DNA of 64,000 bases from Acanthacorydalis orientalis (GCA_034766995.1 CM068323.1:18860112-18924111), one strand, 5' to 3'. Counted from the stretch's first letter, positions 1 to 12,650 are shown. Numbers and translations are program-made. Notes: generated by a model not told the origin, from the letters alone.

Positions 1-2178
1 CTTGCACATGGGGATTGGTATACGCTGGAAACGGTGCTCGCAGGGCGCAGGAAACATTATTTTTCAGAGGCTCTTTGTGCCTTTTATAATGAATACACAG
101 GTGGATAATCGTATATTACTATAGGTACGAAAGTTGTTTTGAATGTTTGCGGTTCTCCGAGTTAATTATTTTATAAGTTTTGTATGAAAAGAAAGAAGAA
201 AATTATATCCATTTTAATGTTGGATTCAGTCTCTGGTATTGTGTAAATATTTAGTCATATATTTAATACATATATGTGAAAACGGCTTAAGACAGAAATT
301 AATCTATACAGATTAAAACATTTCATGTTTTTATATAAAAAAATCTATCTCTATTTTAATTTCCGAGAATGGATATTTATAGAATGATAGATAGATAAGT
401 AGACATAGAAAAGAATTCACAAAATGTATCACGAGCATCGCGCTACAGTAACCACTGAGGACCAGAAACGATACTCTATTTAGCGCAGGAGAATTGCAAA
501 CACGTCTCAAATCCACCGATTCCAAAACTAAAAGAAAACTAAATGAAGCAAACAGAAAATTTATCAAAATAAATATTTTATTCATGACACGAAATATGTT
601 TACTTTTATTAGGTTTTCTCCTGCTGCAGCGTCATATACTACGCGTCTGTGGATTGCCGACGCGTCGAAAGAACTTTAAATTTTTGGGGTCGACCTACGA
701 GAGCCTACTGTGTGGCGTCAGTGGTCGGGAAGCGCCTGTGCTCTCGGAACGAGCAAAATATTTGAATGGCAGATGTCTGGGTCGCGATAAGGGTGATGAA
801 ATTGTAACAGACAGTAATAGCGTGCCTTTACTCTGCTCTGATAATATTTTTAATGAAACTACAATTTTTTTCAGCTGAAAATTTACTGTATACGCGTACT
901 GATATCTATATACACTCACGCACATATACATACTATATAGATATAAATGAAAATGGTTACATCAAGTATACTATAACTTTTCTGGACTCGTTCTATAGAA
1001 TTTTTTCCTTATCTTGAAGCTCGTTTAAAAAAAATATTCTGTAAATAGCACCCTATAAAACATGAAACACATACTGGTATTTTTATATATCAAATAAAAG
1101 ATTTAATGATACATAATTAATATATTCTTACTTTATCATACAATATAATAATCAAAAAATTCATGTATATATATATAATTAAAAATGGCTATCTGTCCCA
1201 GTTCTCTTTAGATTCTACAATAAAAATTATTTTATTCATATAAGGGAAAATTTTTAAGAAAATAAACAAATATGCATTCTATTTAATTGTAGCTCTTGTT
1301 TCTTTTTTTCACAGATATCAAGTTTAAAAAGAATGTACACATATATTTTATTCTATTTAAAATGTTAAATATTAAAATTATTTTAAATTAATAAAATGTA
1401 ATTAATGATAAGTTTACAAGCACAATCTGTTAATAAAATAGGATATTCGATGTCCACTATAATGTACATTAATTTGATGATTTCTATTATTCTTTATTTG
1501 CGTTAGCATCAGTCTGTATAAAAAGGTTTACAAGTGACCTAATAAAAAAATAATTATGAAAAGTAACCATTGTTTCACATCTATATTTTAAATAATGAGA
1601 ATCTTTCCTTTGCTCAAATCGTACTTTAAGAATTATCTCATAAGTACTAGCCTAAAACTTATCGCCTTTTAATCTCTATGATCCATCACCACACCAATAT
1701 CACTGAAAATATCACTCACTCACAAAAAAAAAGATTATTTTTACACTATTCGTACATTTCTAAAATCGAATCTCAGTTATACAATTGACCAATTTTCAAA
1801 TTATCTGATTTCAGTTGAACGAAATTTAATCAATTGCTCGTTTATTAAACCGTTCACAATGAAACTAACAAATCGGTTGAAATTCCTGATGAAAAGAACA
1901 GACGAAAACAACGTTGATGATGATATAAAAATACATATATATGTATGTGCCCATGCACGCCCAAATATCATAAAGTAACGTTCATTACGAAAAATAAAAT
2001 CGCACATCAAACAATATTCAATCAATTTGAAATAAAAACATGAATACATAAACGTGCATGTAAAACGTTTACACTGAGTGGAATTAAAATTAACTTTTTT
2101 CCGAATAATCAACACATATTTACATATTAAACGTAAAATAAACAAGGCATACGTGTGTGTATACATACAAACACACAC

Positions 2179-2181
<3 letters not shown>
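1..2181. other. AT-rich non-coding stretch with one GC-richer island
   Basis: No gene is visible here. Positions about 420-880 are GC-richer and hold two overlapping short open frames on opposite strands, which is typical of an island rather than a gene. The rest is AT-rich unique sequence with poly-A and poly-T runs and short TA stretches near 1165. Confidence 0.6.

Positions 2182-2231
<50 letters not shown>
2182..2231. repeat. (TA)n microsatellite, about 50 bp
   Basis: An uninterrupted TA run preceded by a short (CA)n stretch and followed by ACACGTGTG. The 159-residue minus-strand open frame crossing it consists mainly of alternating Ile and Tyr and is an artefact. Confidence 0.95.
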
Positions 2232-2234
<3 letters not shown>

Positions 2235-3392
2235 GTGTGGCTATATTTATGTGTGTCGATCGTGAGTTATATAGAAACATAAATATTTACACAAATTTTA
2301 GCTAATGGTTTTAAAATTAACAGAGAACACACACAGATATATATGTATGACCGTGATCGCCGTTCACGATTAATTCCCATTTCATACACATCGTTTGGTA
2401 CACAATAGCTCATTTCACGCAAATCAACACAAATTGATAATACGATTGACGTGCGTACGAGTACATACGTGTCATGAGATACACCTGTACATTTTAACTG
2501 CGTCACCTTGTTTTCCGGATGCATCCCAATCGGCGATAAACTGCACACACGTGTGTGTTTATGTCATGATGGCACTTGATTGCAGAAAAATTACGGCCGC
2601 TCGAAATAACGACTCGATACGATTGATTACAAACGAATCAGTGACCGCAATGCAGTACACTTCAGTTTTTTTTTCATTTATACATTTTTGCGATCAAATA
2701 TCAATACCTTGTTTACAGAATGTAATGATTTATTGACGACTGAGAGATAATTAACATACGCGGTTTAAAAAACAACGAAAAAAGTTATTCGATTTCCCGT
2801 AAAAAAATAAAACTCGTCGAAAAACAAACACGAAACTCCAATACTTGTTCGGAAAAAAAGAAACGTACATCCAGTACATTCAATCCATGTACATTTTTAG
2901 TTCATCAAATTGTTTTTTGTACAGCGTTCTTTTTATTCACGCTAGGTAATTTGTTTGATTTGAAAATTATTCACAATATTCAATATGCCACCGAAAAAAT
3001 ATTAAATGAATAAAAGATTTATTTTCGTATTATTTGGAAGTTATTATAATTAGAGGAAACCTAAAGACGAAATTTCATTTTTTCCAATAATTTTGATATT
3101 AATATACATATAAAATAAAATACATATAATAGTTTTTTTTAATATTTATATATTAAATTTTAATAAATAATGGCCATATTTTTGTACTGTTGAGATTGAA
3201 AAGTATTTTTATTCGCTCTTCTAATTTTTAAACTCTTCAATTCATGAATATTTACTTTTCATTTAACTTTATATTACAACACTGAATCTATTTTAAGTAT
3301 AGCATTAGCCTTCCGGTTTAAATAAATAGATTTGTTGGAAATAAACTAAGTAAACGTCTGACAAAAGCTCTATAGCTCGTTGAAAATAAAAG
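2232..3392. other. Non-coding stretch, GC-richer at 2350-2660
   Basis: The 2350-2660 part has more CpG and CACGTGTG-type motifs than its surroundings and is open in two frames on opposite strands. Neither frame resembles a known protein. The remainder is AT-rich unique sequence. Confidence 0.5.
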
Positions 3393-3470
3393 ATTATTAT
3401 AGCATAGAGATGTAGTACATCGGATTAATGACTAAGAGGTTCAGAATTCAAATCTCCCTCTAAGCTCATT
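3393..3470 (+). pseudogene. tRNA-like relic, possibly tRNA-derived SINE head
   Basis: The order of tRNA landmarks is present: a D-arm-like stretch (AGCATAGAGATGTAGTACAT), an anticodon-arm-like TCGGATTAATGACTAAG, then AGGTTCAGAATTCAAATC, which resembles a pol III B box with T loop TTCAAAT at 3447-3453. The acceptor and T stems do not pair properly and the anticodon stem is largely broken, so this is not a working tRNA. It may be a decayed tRNA pseudogene or a tRNA-derived SINE. A chance match remains possible. Confidence 0.3.
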
Positions 3471-5404
3471 TTCAATCAGAAAGCAGCACATCTCGGCTTT
3501 CGAAACAAGATTTTGTATAAGAATTAACACCGCTAAGGGCACTCAAATGAGATTACAGAACATCAATTAAAATTTTGATATAGAAAAAGATTCGAATCAT
3601 GTTTAGATACTTAGATCGAAATAAAAATATAATAAATAAACATGATATAGAGATTCTTTCAGCGTTTTTTTTATCCGAAAAAATATATTTTATTAATGAA
3701 AATGCGTTATAACTGCCTTAAAATGAACACATCTCCTGTATAATTTTCACGGCTCACAAAACATCCATCACCGAAACGTCAATTTATCATTCGACAACTA
3801 CACACTATCGAAACTTCAAAAAAGGTCTGTTTAATACCGCGTCGACGATCCATATTTCAATCTAGACATGCCATTCAGCAGCTGAGCTCGAAACGCTTTA
3901 TACAATAACTATTATTAATAATAATTAGTAGAAATTCGCACATGGCAACACATATAACCTGCGGAAACTAATCTCGCTGCGTTCATAAATACGCACAGTT
4001 AACAAGGCACACAATTTTCATGGCAACGAGCGAGCGAACGCATGCATAACATTTTACGGGGCGAAGCTACAATGTATATTCAGTAGTCGTGGTTGTTCAG
4101 ATGAGCAACAACAATCATACGTACGAGAAAATATGAATGTAATAAAAGTGACTAGAAATTCTTTACATGAAGGATTTTCATTAGTGTTATACATTGTTGA
4201 GATTTATTTTAAAAGTCCTGTGAAATTAAATTCCAAACTATTAAAGTACATCAATCCTAGGACATGTTAGAAATGAAACGGTTATTACTACAGATGAGCA
4301 AATTTAACTGTGGCCTTTTTTAAAAAATTAATACTTGAACCATTTGAAATAGTGTATTTTTTTAATTCAATAATCTTTAAATATTTAATATAATAAACAC
4401 AATTATGTTTAATACGAAAAAAGACAAATTTACTTAACATTAATCTTTAAGGATTAAATAATTACAGCCATTCATACTTCTTTTCTAATTAAAACAAGAA
4501 CAGAAAACAATACTTATATTTTATTACATATCTCGTACTTTCGAAATATATAACTATTTTGCTAAATAGAGTTATATTTTTATTTCAGACACTATCAAAC
4601 ATAAAATTTTTAAAATAAATCTCTATAAGATATTCTATTTATCTATAAAAATAAAATGCTTATATAAAATACTTTAAACTAAAACATTTTTCAAAGATAT
4701 TCAGAAAAAGTCACAACATTTAAAATAAATGAAAACGAAAAACATTTTAAAAATAAAAAATTAACTGTATTTTTATACACTTTTTTTGATTTCTTTTCTT
4801 GATATATATATAGAGAGAGAGAGAGAGAAATTGGTGTGTTGGTGTGAATTCTTGAAAAAAAAATAAACTAAAAAAAAATATACAAGGTATATCATTTAGT
4901 CTATATGATCATAATGAAAGGATCATTAAATAATTACATTACTGGGAAAATAAAAATTGTATGAATATCACCCGGATGAAATGACTGAATTTCTAAAAGG
5001 AAAACTTTTTTCCTGACAAATGTATTTAATTTATTTATTCTTTTTGTTCTTGTAAAAATATTAATATCTTTTGAATATCAAAATAATTCAGCAACTTCAG
5101 AGAATCATAGAGATGTATGTTATAAGAAAAAAAAAAGAATATAATTGATATTATATCAAAAAAGAATTACAAAAAAATAGATAGAGTAAAGACATTAATA
5201 CAAAATATAGATTTCAGAAATCATTGACTATATGTTAAAAAAATGTAAATATTCAAAAGCTAACTCATTATTGAATAAAATAAATATATTAGAAAACGTA
5301 GAAGATATCAGCAATAAAAAATATTTCATGACAAAAAATTATTCAACAGTGAATATTATATACAAGTAAGACTAGAAATTTGACAACATATGTGTGCTAT
5401 ATAT
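3471..5404. other. AT-rich non-coding stretch
   Basis: Unique AT-rich sequence with no supportable gene. A slightly GC-richer patch lies at 3770-4110. A compound (TA)n(GA)n microsatellite lies at 4803-4828, where a TATATATA run passes into GAGAGAGAGAGAGA. Confidence 0.6.
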
Positions 5405-5529
5405 CAACAGTGGGCAAACTGCGGCTTGTGGGCCGCATGCGGCTGCCGAGACAGTATTGAGTTTCATTACCATTTTTCATCAACTTTTATATTAATAATC
5501 CATAGTAATATAGAATGTACCAGTACTAG

Positions 5530-5579
<50 letters not shown>

Positions 5580-5919
5580 GAGTAATTCATATTATCTTTT
5601 CAAACATCCATATGCATTATATGCCCAAACTGCTATTTAAAGTGGCTCTACAGTTATGGACAATCCTTAAAAAAATATAAAACTAAACAATTTTGTTATT
5701 TAAGACTCTTTAAATGCAATGAAACCAAATTCGGGTGTGTTTTTAAGAAAAGTATCTTTAAAAAAGCAACTTTTAACACACTCTTTTAGACAATAGACAA
5801 GAAAACAAATATTCAGAAATACACTTTTAAAATAATATTTTTTGTAGCGCTTGAACATTCATAAATGTATGAAAAGTATAATATGTGGCTCTTATTATCG
5901 AAGAAATTGCCCACCCCTG
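5405..5919. mobile_element. hAT-type non-autonomous DNA transposon, 515 bp
   Basis: The left end reads CAACAGTGGGCAAACTGCGGC and the right end, reverse complemented, reads CAGGGGTGGGCAATTTCTTCG. Ten of the first 13 positions match, and the CAGGGGTGGGCAA terminus is typical of hAT transposons. The flanks CTATATAT (5397-5404) and CTACATAT (5920-5927) match at 7 of 8 positions. They fit the 8-bp hAT target-site duplication with T at position 2 and A at position 7. Inside are GGGCCGCATGCGGC near the left end, a (TA)n tract at 5535-5576 and subterminal GTGGCTCT motifs. No transposase frame is recognisable, so it is either a non-autonomous or a heavily decayed copy. Confidence 0.8.
5535..5576. repeat. 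(TA)n microsatellite inside the hAT-type element
   Basis: A roughly 42-bp TA run within the 515-bp element. It accounts for the Ile-Tyr repeats in the overlapping 96-residue frame, which is not a gene. Confidence 0.95.
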
Positions 5920-8056
5920 CTACATATTATCAATATATTACACAAGGTGAACATTTATATTCTACAACATATAAAATAATAATAATAATGAATAAAAATT
6001 AAACTGAATGACATTAATTTTAAATATCATACCTTCATTTTAAAATCTGAGAAATCCAGTGTCACAAAAGAAATTTTCTGTACAAGATTGTCCATAAACT
6101 ATTAGTGAATTGAATAGGAAAGAGAAAACTGATTAAATATATAGATAATTAATGTTTTATGAAATTGAATCGATAAATTTCACTATAAAAATGACCTATT
6201 TTCACTTTACACTAAACTTATAAAAGAATAATGCAGGGATAAATGCAATTCGACGACTTTCACGTATGAACACAACCGAGTGATCGAAGGTCAAAGCGGA
6301 CAATGCTATGCATCTATGCAGTCTATAAAATACATATACACTAAATTGATCAAGTTACATAAAACGTTCAGATGGACAACGCACGAAACTACAAAATTAT
6401 AGAAATATATCTATCCTTTTCTCTCTCATATGAAAAGAATAATTGATAAATGAATTAATATTTCCTTATATGATATAGACATTAACAATATAATTAAATA
6501 CTGTATTAATCAAAATAAGAATAGAAAGTTTAATAAACTTAATTTTAATATTCTATTTCGATAATAAACAGTAAAAACAATATAAATTATGCTCAGTTGC
6601 TATCACACAGTTTGGATATTGCATTAAAAAAAAAAACACACAGATTAAGAAGTGTACAATTCATTCATAGCACACTATCGACATTAAACTTGTATATCTA
6701 AATTTTCTATCTAGAAGTGAAGTATTATATTTTTAGTTATTCTGATCAGTTTTATTTTTTTTTCTCAATAAGATTACTGCTATAATTTGTTTTCAAGATG
6801 ATTAAAACCTGAAAATATTTTTTCCAATGATTTAGTTTATGCATATACATTGTATATACATTCATTTAGTAATTATTACAGTGCGATTCGAAATAGCAAA
6901 GAGTGTGTATGTTGAATTAACCGCTTTTAATAAATGGCGAGCAAATGCACATCGTATTCAACCGACACGATTCTAATATTTAACCTTACAATAATAATTT
7001 CATTTCGTTTAATTACAAATCATCCTTAATATAATATCACGTTGAAGATTGCTCATAACGACACACATACACACGCCGATTACAACACATAAACGTGTAA
7101 CTAACGCATACAACACACACTCACGCGCGAACACACAATTACTTATATGCGAGGGCTAGATGTGAACTCGGATCCGCTGTAAGCGACGTCGGTCGTTGAT
7201 CCAAGACGAAAGAGGAAATGTTAATTAATTAATACACCTGATAGCGCCTTAATAAAGGCTAATGACGTCACCCGCTGTGCCCTACAACAAAATGTATATG
7301 TATATCGCACATATACACATACATGCATATAGCTACATACACATATATGTGTGTGTATGTATGTGTAAAGGAAAACATAAGGGTGGTTGGCTTGTATGTG
7401 AATATGCTGTACCCTCATTTCAGGATACACGCGGGTATAAGCATTATGTAATAATAATAACTATAGCGGTGTGTGAATTATTGAATCGTGTTTTCTTTGT
7501 AATTAAACTAACGATTGTGCGTTTATATTATATACATTCACAATGTTTAAATATCTAGTTATTGTTAAACAGTTGTGGTACAAAAAATACATTATAAAAA
7601 TGTAAAATAAAACATTCTCTTATTATGTCTCTAAAATTATTTTTTGAAACAAACTATTAGATAATTTTATCGAAATTCATTAAATATTAGTTGATAATTT
7701 TTGAATTAGTAATATATATATATATATATATATATTGTAAACGTACATTCTACTAAAATCATAGAAAATCTAATAGAGAAAAATAACTATTATGTTTGTA
7801 AATTGACAATTATTCTGTTATAGAGCAGAAATTCGAAGAGAACAGGAAACATCAATTAATATAAACGTTTTCATTTAATTTAATCAATCCGTCTATAAAG
7901 TGGACAGGCAATTTGAAAATTAATTGTAAAAAAATAGTCCTGACTGTTAATTATATCATAAAAACGTTCGCTTTCATATTCATTCCAGAACAGATTTCTT
8001 TAAAACGTTAAAATCGTTATATTAATAACATGTACATATTATAAGTTATAATTGTA
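5920..8056. other. Non-coding stretch with (TA)n and a CRE site
   Basis: AT-rich unique sequence. A GC-richer island at about 6890-7440 contains the palindrome TGACGTCA at 7263-7270 and several CA/TG dinucleotide stretches. A short (TA)n lies at 7711-7735. The opposed short open frames across 7221-7558 are low-complexity and not convincing as genes. Confidence 0.5.
7263..7270. promoter_or_regulatory. CRE palindrome TGACGTCA
   Basis: A full 8-bp cAMP-response-element consensus of the CREB/ATF bZIP type. It sits in a GC-richer island. Function is not shown by sequence alone; identical sites occur at 34338-34345 and 43307-43314. Confidence 0.35.
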
Positions 8057-8099
8057 TTGCATGTGAAATTGCATAGTGTTTCAATTCATTTGTACAATA

Positions 8100-8330
8100 A
8101 TGTATTTGAATCTGCAAATGAAGATGAAGAAGGTATCGCAGTTCATAACGATCAACTGAAGAGGTTAGTTGAATCAGAACCAGGTACAACAATTCGAGAG
8201 CTTGCACAAAAGGTAGGTGTTAGTCATTCAACAGTTCTCGACTACTTAAAACAGCAGGGAAAATCAAAAAAGAGAAAAATGTATATGAATTTGCAGGTCA
8301 TAAACCGCAATTATTTTTTTACCAACCTAA
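8100..8330 (+). mobile_element. mariner remnant: transposase HTH plus 3' TIR
   Basis: The frame encodes HNDQLKRLVESEP, then TTIRELAQKVGVSHSTVL and DYLKQQGKSKK. This is the second helix-turn-helix of a mariner transposase of the Hsmar1/SETMAR (cecropia-like) type. About eight decayed codons later it runs into a mariner TIR at about 8301-8330, which reads TTAGGTTGGTAAAAAAATAA on the other strand and is followed by TA. The catalytic DDD domain is absent. Upstream, EDEE before the HTH hints at the preceding linker, but no 5' TIR is visible, so the copy is truncated at its 5' end. The open frame has no ATG ahead of the HTH. Residue order and TIR match the copy at 49784-50348. Confidence 0.85.
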
Positions 8331-9039
8331 TATTATCATGATAATCTTGTGGACAATCATTTTAATTGTAAATATTAGAAGACTAAAAATGTTTTAGTTA
8401 AAAATAAAATAAAAAGATTTTTTAGTCCATTTATAATTGGATACAGATAGAAAACATAATCGTGATTCAAGTTTCTAATAAATTCAATTAAAATATTTTA
8501 AAAAAAAACGTATTATGAGCTTAACTCTTATAATTTTTAAAATTAGATTGCAGGTTTTAATACTGTTTATAGTTTGTGTATGGTGAAGTATTTGCAACAC
8601 CACTCTTATTTTGTATAATTATAATCTGTTTATTATTCAATGAAACAATTTCACGCACGTATAAAATATACAATGTAAATTTATGTTGGTCCCTTTATTT
8701 AATTGAAAACAAGTTTTATGTTTACTAACATAATTATATAATTCTAGATTGAATGTAATTTTGTATAAACAATAGCATTCATGTACACAAATCCTACACA
8801 GTCATCGAAATTATTTCATAGCAATCGATACTAGCAACTATTGGAAGATCTCGAAAAAATCTAAAAAAAAGCATTTATTTGAAACGATCGATCATAAGAC
8901 AGCAAAGAACTAATATCATCGTATTTTCCGGCACCCATTTTTTTCATTTGCCGGCAATAAATTCAACTTTCTTAAATTATAAACCCATTAACGAGCCAAC
9001 CAATAAATAATACCGTACGTTCAAAACATAAGTGTACTT

Positions 9040-9420
9040 AACTGTTCACTGCGCTCCGTTGCGATATTAAATTGCGGCCATTACTGAAAAACGAGGAAAC
9101 AGTGTTCGCTGGCTGGCTTCGTGCAATATGCTACAGACATTTGCACTCGGTGCAGCATAAAAATGTAATTGTAAGTTTTCACGAACGATTAAACTAGCGG
9201 CGGATCTTAATTTTCGACGTAACGTCTCCACCGTGCGGCGGGATGCGCGCGTGTGCTTCCAGCCGACGGCTGGAAAGTTTACCACTAAATCACTGATGGG
9301 GCACAGGCGAGTATGAGGTGTATCTGAATTACACGTGTGTCATAAATATCGTTTAAAAACCGCACCGATGGCGACGCCGTGGTCTACTTTACCGGAAATA
9401 CGTGGAGTGCATATACTTTG
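9040..9420. other. GC/CpG-richer unique island
   Basis: Contains CTGCGCTCCGTTGCG, GGCGGATCTTAATTTTCGACG, GCGGGATGCGCGCGTG and ATGGCGACGCCGTGG, against AT-rich flanks. It could be a cis-regulatory module or part of a non-coding transcript. No protein domain is recognised. Confidence 0.3.
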
Positions 9421-9826
9421 TATGTATAATGTGTGAAGTTAAGATTTCAAATCTAAGCAAGTCTAGTCGAAATAAATTATTAGCGAGAGATGGTTATTTC
9501 ACAATTTGATAAAACACAAAAAGTTTATATTATGGATGATTGATGTTTTTTAAGAACAGACACTGAAAAAAAGTCAGATAAAATGTTGATGAATTCATAG
9601 AAAATTATATGAATAGCTTACTGAATAGGAACATTGTTCTTATTTAAAGAGCTTTTCAAATCAAAAATATGATTAATTTTTATGAAAAAAGCATATATCA
9701 TTTTCATAGGATTTTATTTCACTTCTTATATGATAAGCAGAGACACATTCTGTTTCGATTTTTAATTTAGATTATTTTCAAAAAAATATTCAAACATCTA
9801 TATAATAAACACCCATATTTATCGTC

Positions 9827-9847
9827 ACTTTGTCCGCAGGACAAAGT
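9827..9847. repeat. Perfect 9-bp inverted repeat (hairpin)
   Basis: ACTTTGTCC at 9827-9835 pairs perfectly with GGACAAAGT at 9839-9847 across a GCA loop. It lies immediately before a two-copy 23-bp tandem repeat. Confidence 0.85.
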
Positions 9848-9849
9848 CC

Positions 9850-9896
9850 ATGGTGAAAAGAAATGTTTATCTATGGTGACGAGAAATGTTTGCCTT
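9850..9896. repeat. 23-bp imperfect tandem repeat, two copies
   Basis: ATGGTGAAAAGAAATGTTTA and ATGGTGACGAGAAATGTTTG follow each other with a 23-bp period. The second copy's GGTGAC can also pair with GTCACC at about 9898. The cluster could be the relic of a small mobile element. Confidence 0.75.
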
Positions 9897-11919
9897 GTCA
9901 CCTCATAGGTTTCAAGTTTAATTTATTAAATTTCGTTCTTAAGTATTTTTTATGTTTAAATATAAACCGATAAACAGTTTTTTCTTTCTATTTTCCTGTC
10001 ATTTTTGACTGGTTATATACTAGTTATAAATAAGAAAGTAATAAATACTCTGCAGACTTTATAAATAATCAAAAGTGCATTCAACTATCCATATATTTCT
10101 ATATTAAATGATTGAAGGAAATGCTTATTTTTCCTTAAATATACAACACACGCAACAGAATTGTATAATTATACAAACCTAACCTAACGATTTTTTTCTT
10201 GCTAAAGAATGCTGTTTTTGAACGAAGAAACGTGTTTTTTATGATGAACATTTGTAACTAGACATGATTCGTTCTAGAGATGGTCTAGTAGTAAATCAAT
10301 GTAGTTATTCTGACTTTCACTAACAGTACACGATAGAAAAAATATGTATATATTCCATGTACAGAAATTACTTTTCGTTCCGTACGTATCTCATACATGA
10401 CCGTTACATTTTTTTTCGTAATAATGAAAGTCGAAAAGCATCTTTTGTTCAAAGACCGGATGTGTTAGCAATATAATCAAATACTGGTTTCTTAAAATCA
10501 TTGCGAAGACACTGAATATTCCCACATATGAATTAACTAGAAAGATACACGTCTATTCTTAGTATACTGACACGTGTATTTATTATGAAATAATGGTGTA
10601 TAGAATTTGATTTTTTCTCTCTGTCTTCAATAAAAATATAGTACATAGTTTCATACTCAATCTGTACAGAATAGTAATTTAAAAAAAATTACAATGCAAA
10701 TAGTAAACACCAATGAAACTAAATCTTGTAGATTTGATAAATTATAATAAACGAATGAATTGTTTGAAGATTGGTTCCGGAATTTACAAATAACAGAAAA
10801 GATGTGTATTTCTTGAAATATAATTAATCTATTCAGTTTGACAATAGAAGTAATAAATTTGTAATCGTGTGAAAACATTTTGACTGTAACACAGAGTTCT
10901 TTCAGTTGTACTTAAAACATTAATAGAAATAACATTCCTGACAAATTCCGTACATTTAATTTCCAAGTACGTTTAAGCATACGAATTAAAATTACACGTT
11001 TTACATCTGTCACGGGACAACTAACGAAACAATACAATGTTTTCAAACGGTGTACAATCCAACGTCTACTGTTTGGATACGAACGACTGCACGTGTGTGT
11101 ACTGTAGCAATTACGACGACTTAAAACGTTACACTGCTTTATTGGTCCAGATGTGTCTTGAACGATAACAAGTGAATCATACAACGAGCGCTATCGTTAC
11201 AACTGGATGCAGTTAGTTAATTTAACCATTTAAATGTTTTATTTACCTTTGGTCTAGTCTGGCGAATAATCAACATGAACACACACGTATATTATACGAG
11301 GCTGCGTTTAGAGATAACGTTCAGGGATCATTAAACATAAATGGAAGATGCTAGAGATCATTTATTTTCAAATTTAATTGATATTACAAGTTACATTACA
11401 AAAAAATGACTTTGTGGCATCATTGTTATTATACAATTGGAAAATTTTAAAAAATAGTAAACCGTGGAAAGAAATAACAAAGTTAAAATATGTTAATTAG
11501 ATGAAAGCATAAGATATTCAAAAATATATACAGTTATGAAAGAATCTGTGTGAAGGAAATAAAGAAAATGAAAGAGCATTGAAATATGACTTTTAGGAAT
11601 AAACAATTTAAAGTCGAACGTTTTGTCAGAAAAACAAGTAAATCTAATACAAAATATACATAAAGAAGAAGATGAAAAACGAACTTATCCAATTATATTT
11701 TCGTCTTTTTAATAAACAGAATTTTTTCTACTTAGGAATTATCTTGTCATCTTTAATGAATCCTCGTACATGTTATGAAAATATTGTAATCGCATTTACG
11801 ATTAAGTATAGGCAAGTGTAAGGGTAATCAATCAAAATAATTCACGTTTTGATTACATCTCGAATCAATCTCGTAATATACGCTTTGAAAGTAAATTAAT
11901 TATTTAGTTTTCATCGTTG

Positions 11920-12420
11920 AAGATGACGACGAAACAGCGGCAGTCCCACTGCTGATGAAGACGATAGCACCTGCGTGCACGCACCTCCTGAACCTCGATA
12001 TAGTTATTTGTCTGTGCGCGTTCGTACTGAAGAGACGACGGTTTAAAAATTAAAATCCCGCCTGTCACGAATATATCAGCCAGGTGTTGTCGTCATCGCG
12101 TTAATCTTAATTCTTGTACGCGCGTGTGTCACATCGAACCGCCATCCAGAATCCCTTTAACGCGAGCCCTACTGACGACGACCCGAGATCTAATTAATTT
12201 CATACTCGAAAAGCCGGGATAAAAGGCGCACTAGACACCCGCTACGATTTAATATTAAAATCCAATCAAAACTGTGCCGCATCGAAGCAGAAATTTTAAT
12301 TCTGCGCCGAATCGCTGAACATTCCTCAGTCCCGTTGCCAATCATTGACATGCACTTAATTCTTCGTGATTTTATATGACACGGTTCAAAATCACGTGAA
12401 CGGACACGGCGTGTGGAATA
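11920..12420. other. GC-richer unique island, enhancer candidate
   Basis: About 500 bp with clearly higher GC than its flanks. It holds motif-like sequences including a CAGGTG E-box near 12080, CACGTG near 12394 and a homeodomain-like CTAATTAATT near 12192. No frame is open across it. I infer a possible cis-regulatory module; the sequence alone does not prove it. Confidence 0.3.
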
Positions 12421-12645
12421 AGCAGATAAAATTTATTTCACTTAACAAAAGTATTAAAACACTGTACACACATATAATTCAGTTTTATTCAAATATTTGA
12501 TTAGGATGTGTTAGGATAAGCATTTGCATGGACTCACAGTCAGCTATGAATGATTGGTTTTCGGCAGTATTCGAAATGTAAAGTACGTACTCAAATATTT
12601 CAAACATTATTCAATAAACTAATATTTAAGTTGATTACTTCTTAT

Positions 12646-12650
<5 letters not shown>

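Larger units (their letters stand above)
8331..12650. other. Non-coding stretch with two GC-richer islands
   Basis: AT-rich unique sequence. It contains the islands at about 9040-9420 and 11920-12420 and the hairpin/tandem repeat at 9827-9895, listed separately. Short minus-strand open frames at 9067-9285 and 10912-11184 have no recognisable domain, splice context or start context, so I do not call them. Confidence 0.5.

Noticed and set aside
1801..2280. 159-codon minus-strand open frame, one of the longest in the window
   Set aside because: Much of it is translated (TA)n, (CA)n and AT-rich sequence; no domain or splice context. The same applies to frames crossing other TA tracts, such as 15491-15700, 21121-21339, 31571-31822, 33861-34106 and 62817-63221.
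8057..8341. 94-codon frame over the mariner HTH as a host gene
   Set aside because: It has no ATG before the HTH and runs through the transposon's TIR, so it is a transposon relic and not a domesticated gene on present evidence.
10177..10189. CCTAACCTAAC resembling the insect telomere unit TTAGG
   Set aside because: Only two units; easily a chance match in AT-rich DNA.
10912..11184. 90-codon minus-strand open frame
   Set aside because: No recognised motif and no acceptor, donor or promoter signal I could support.
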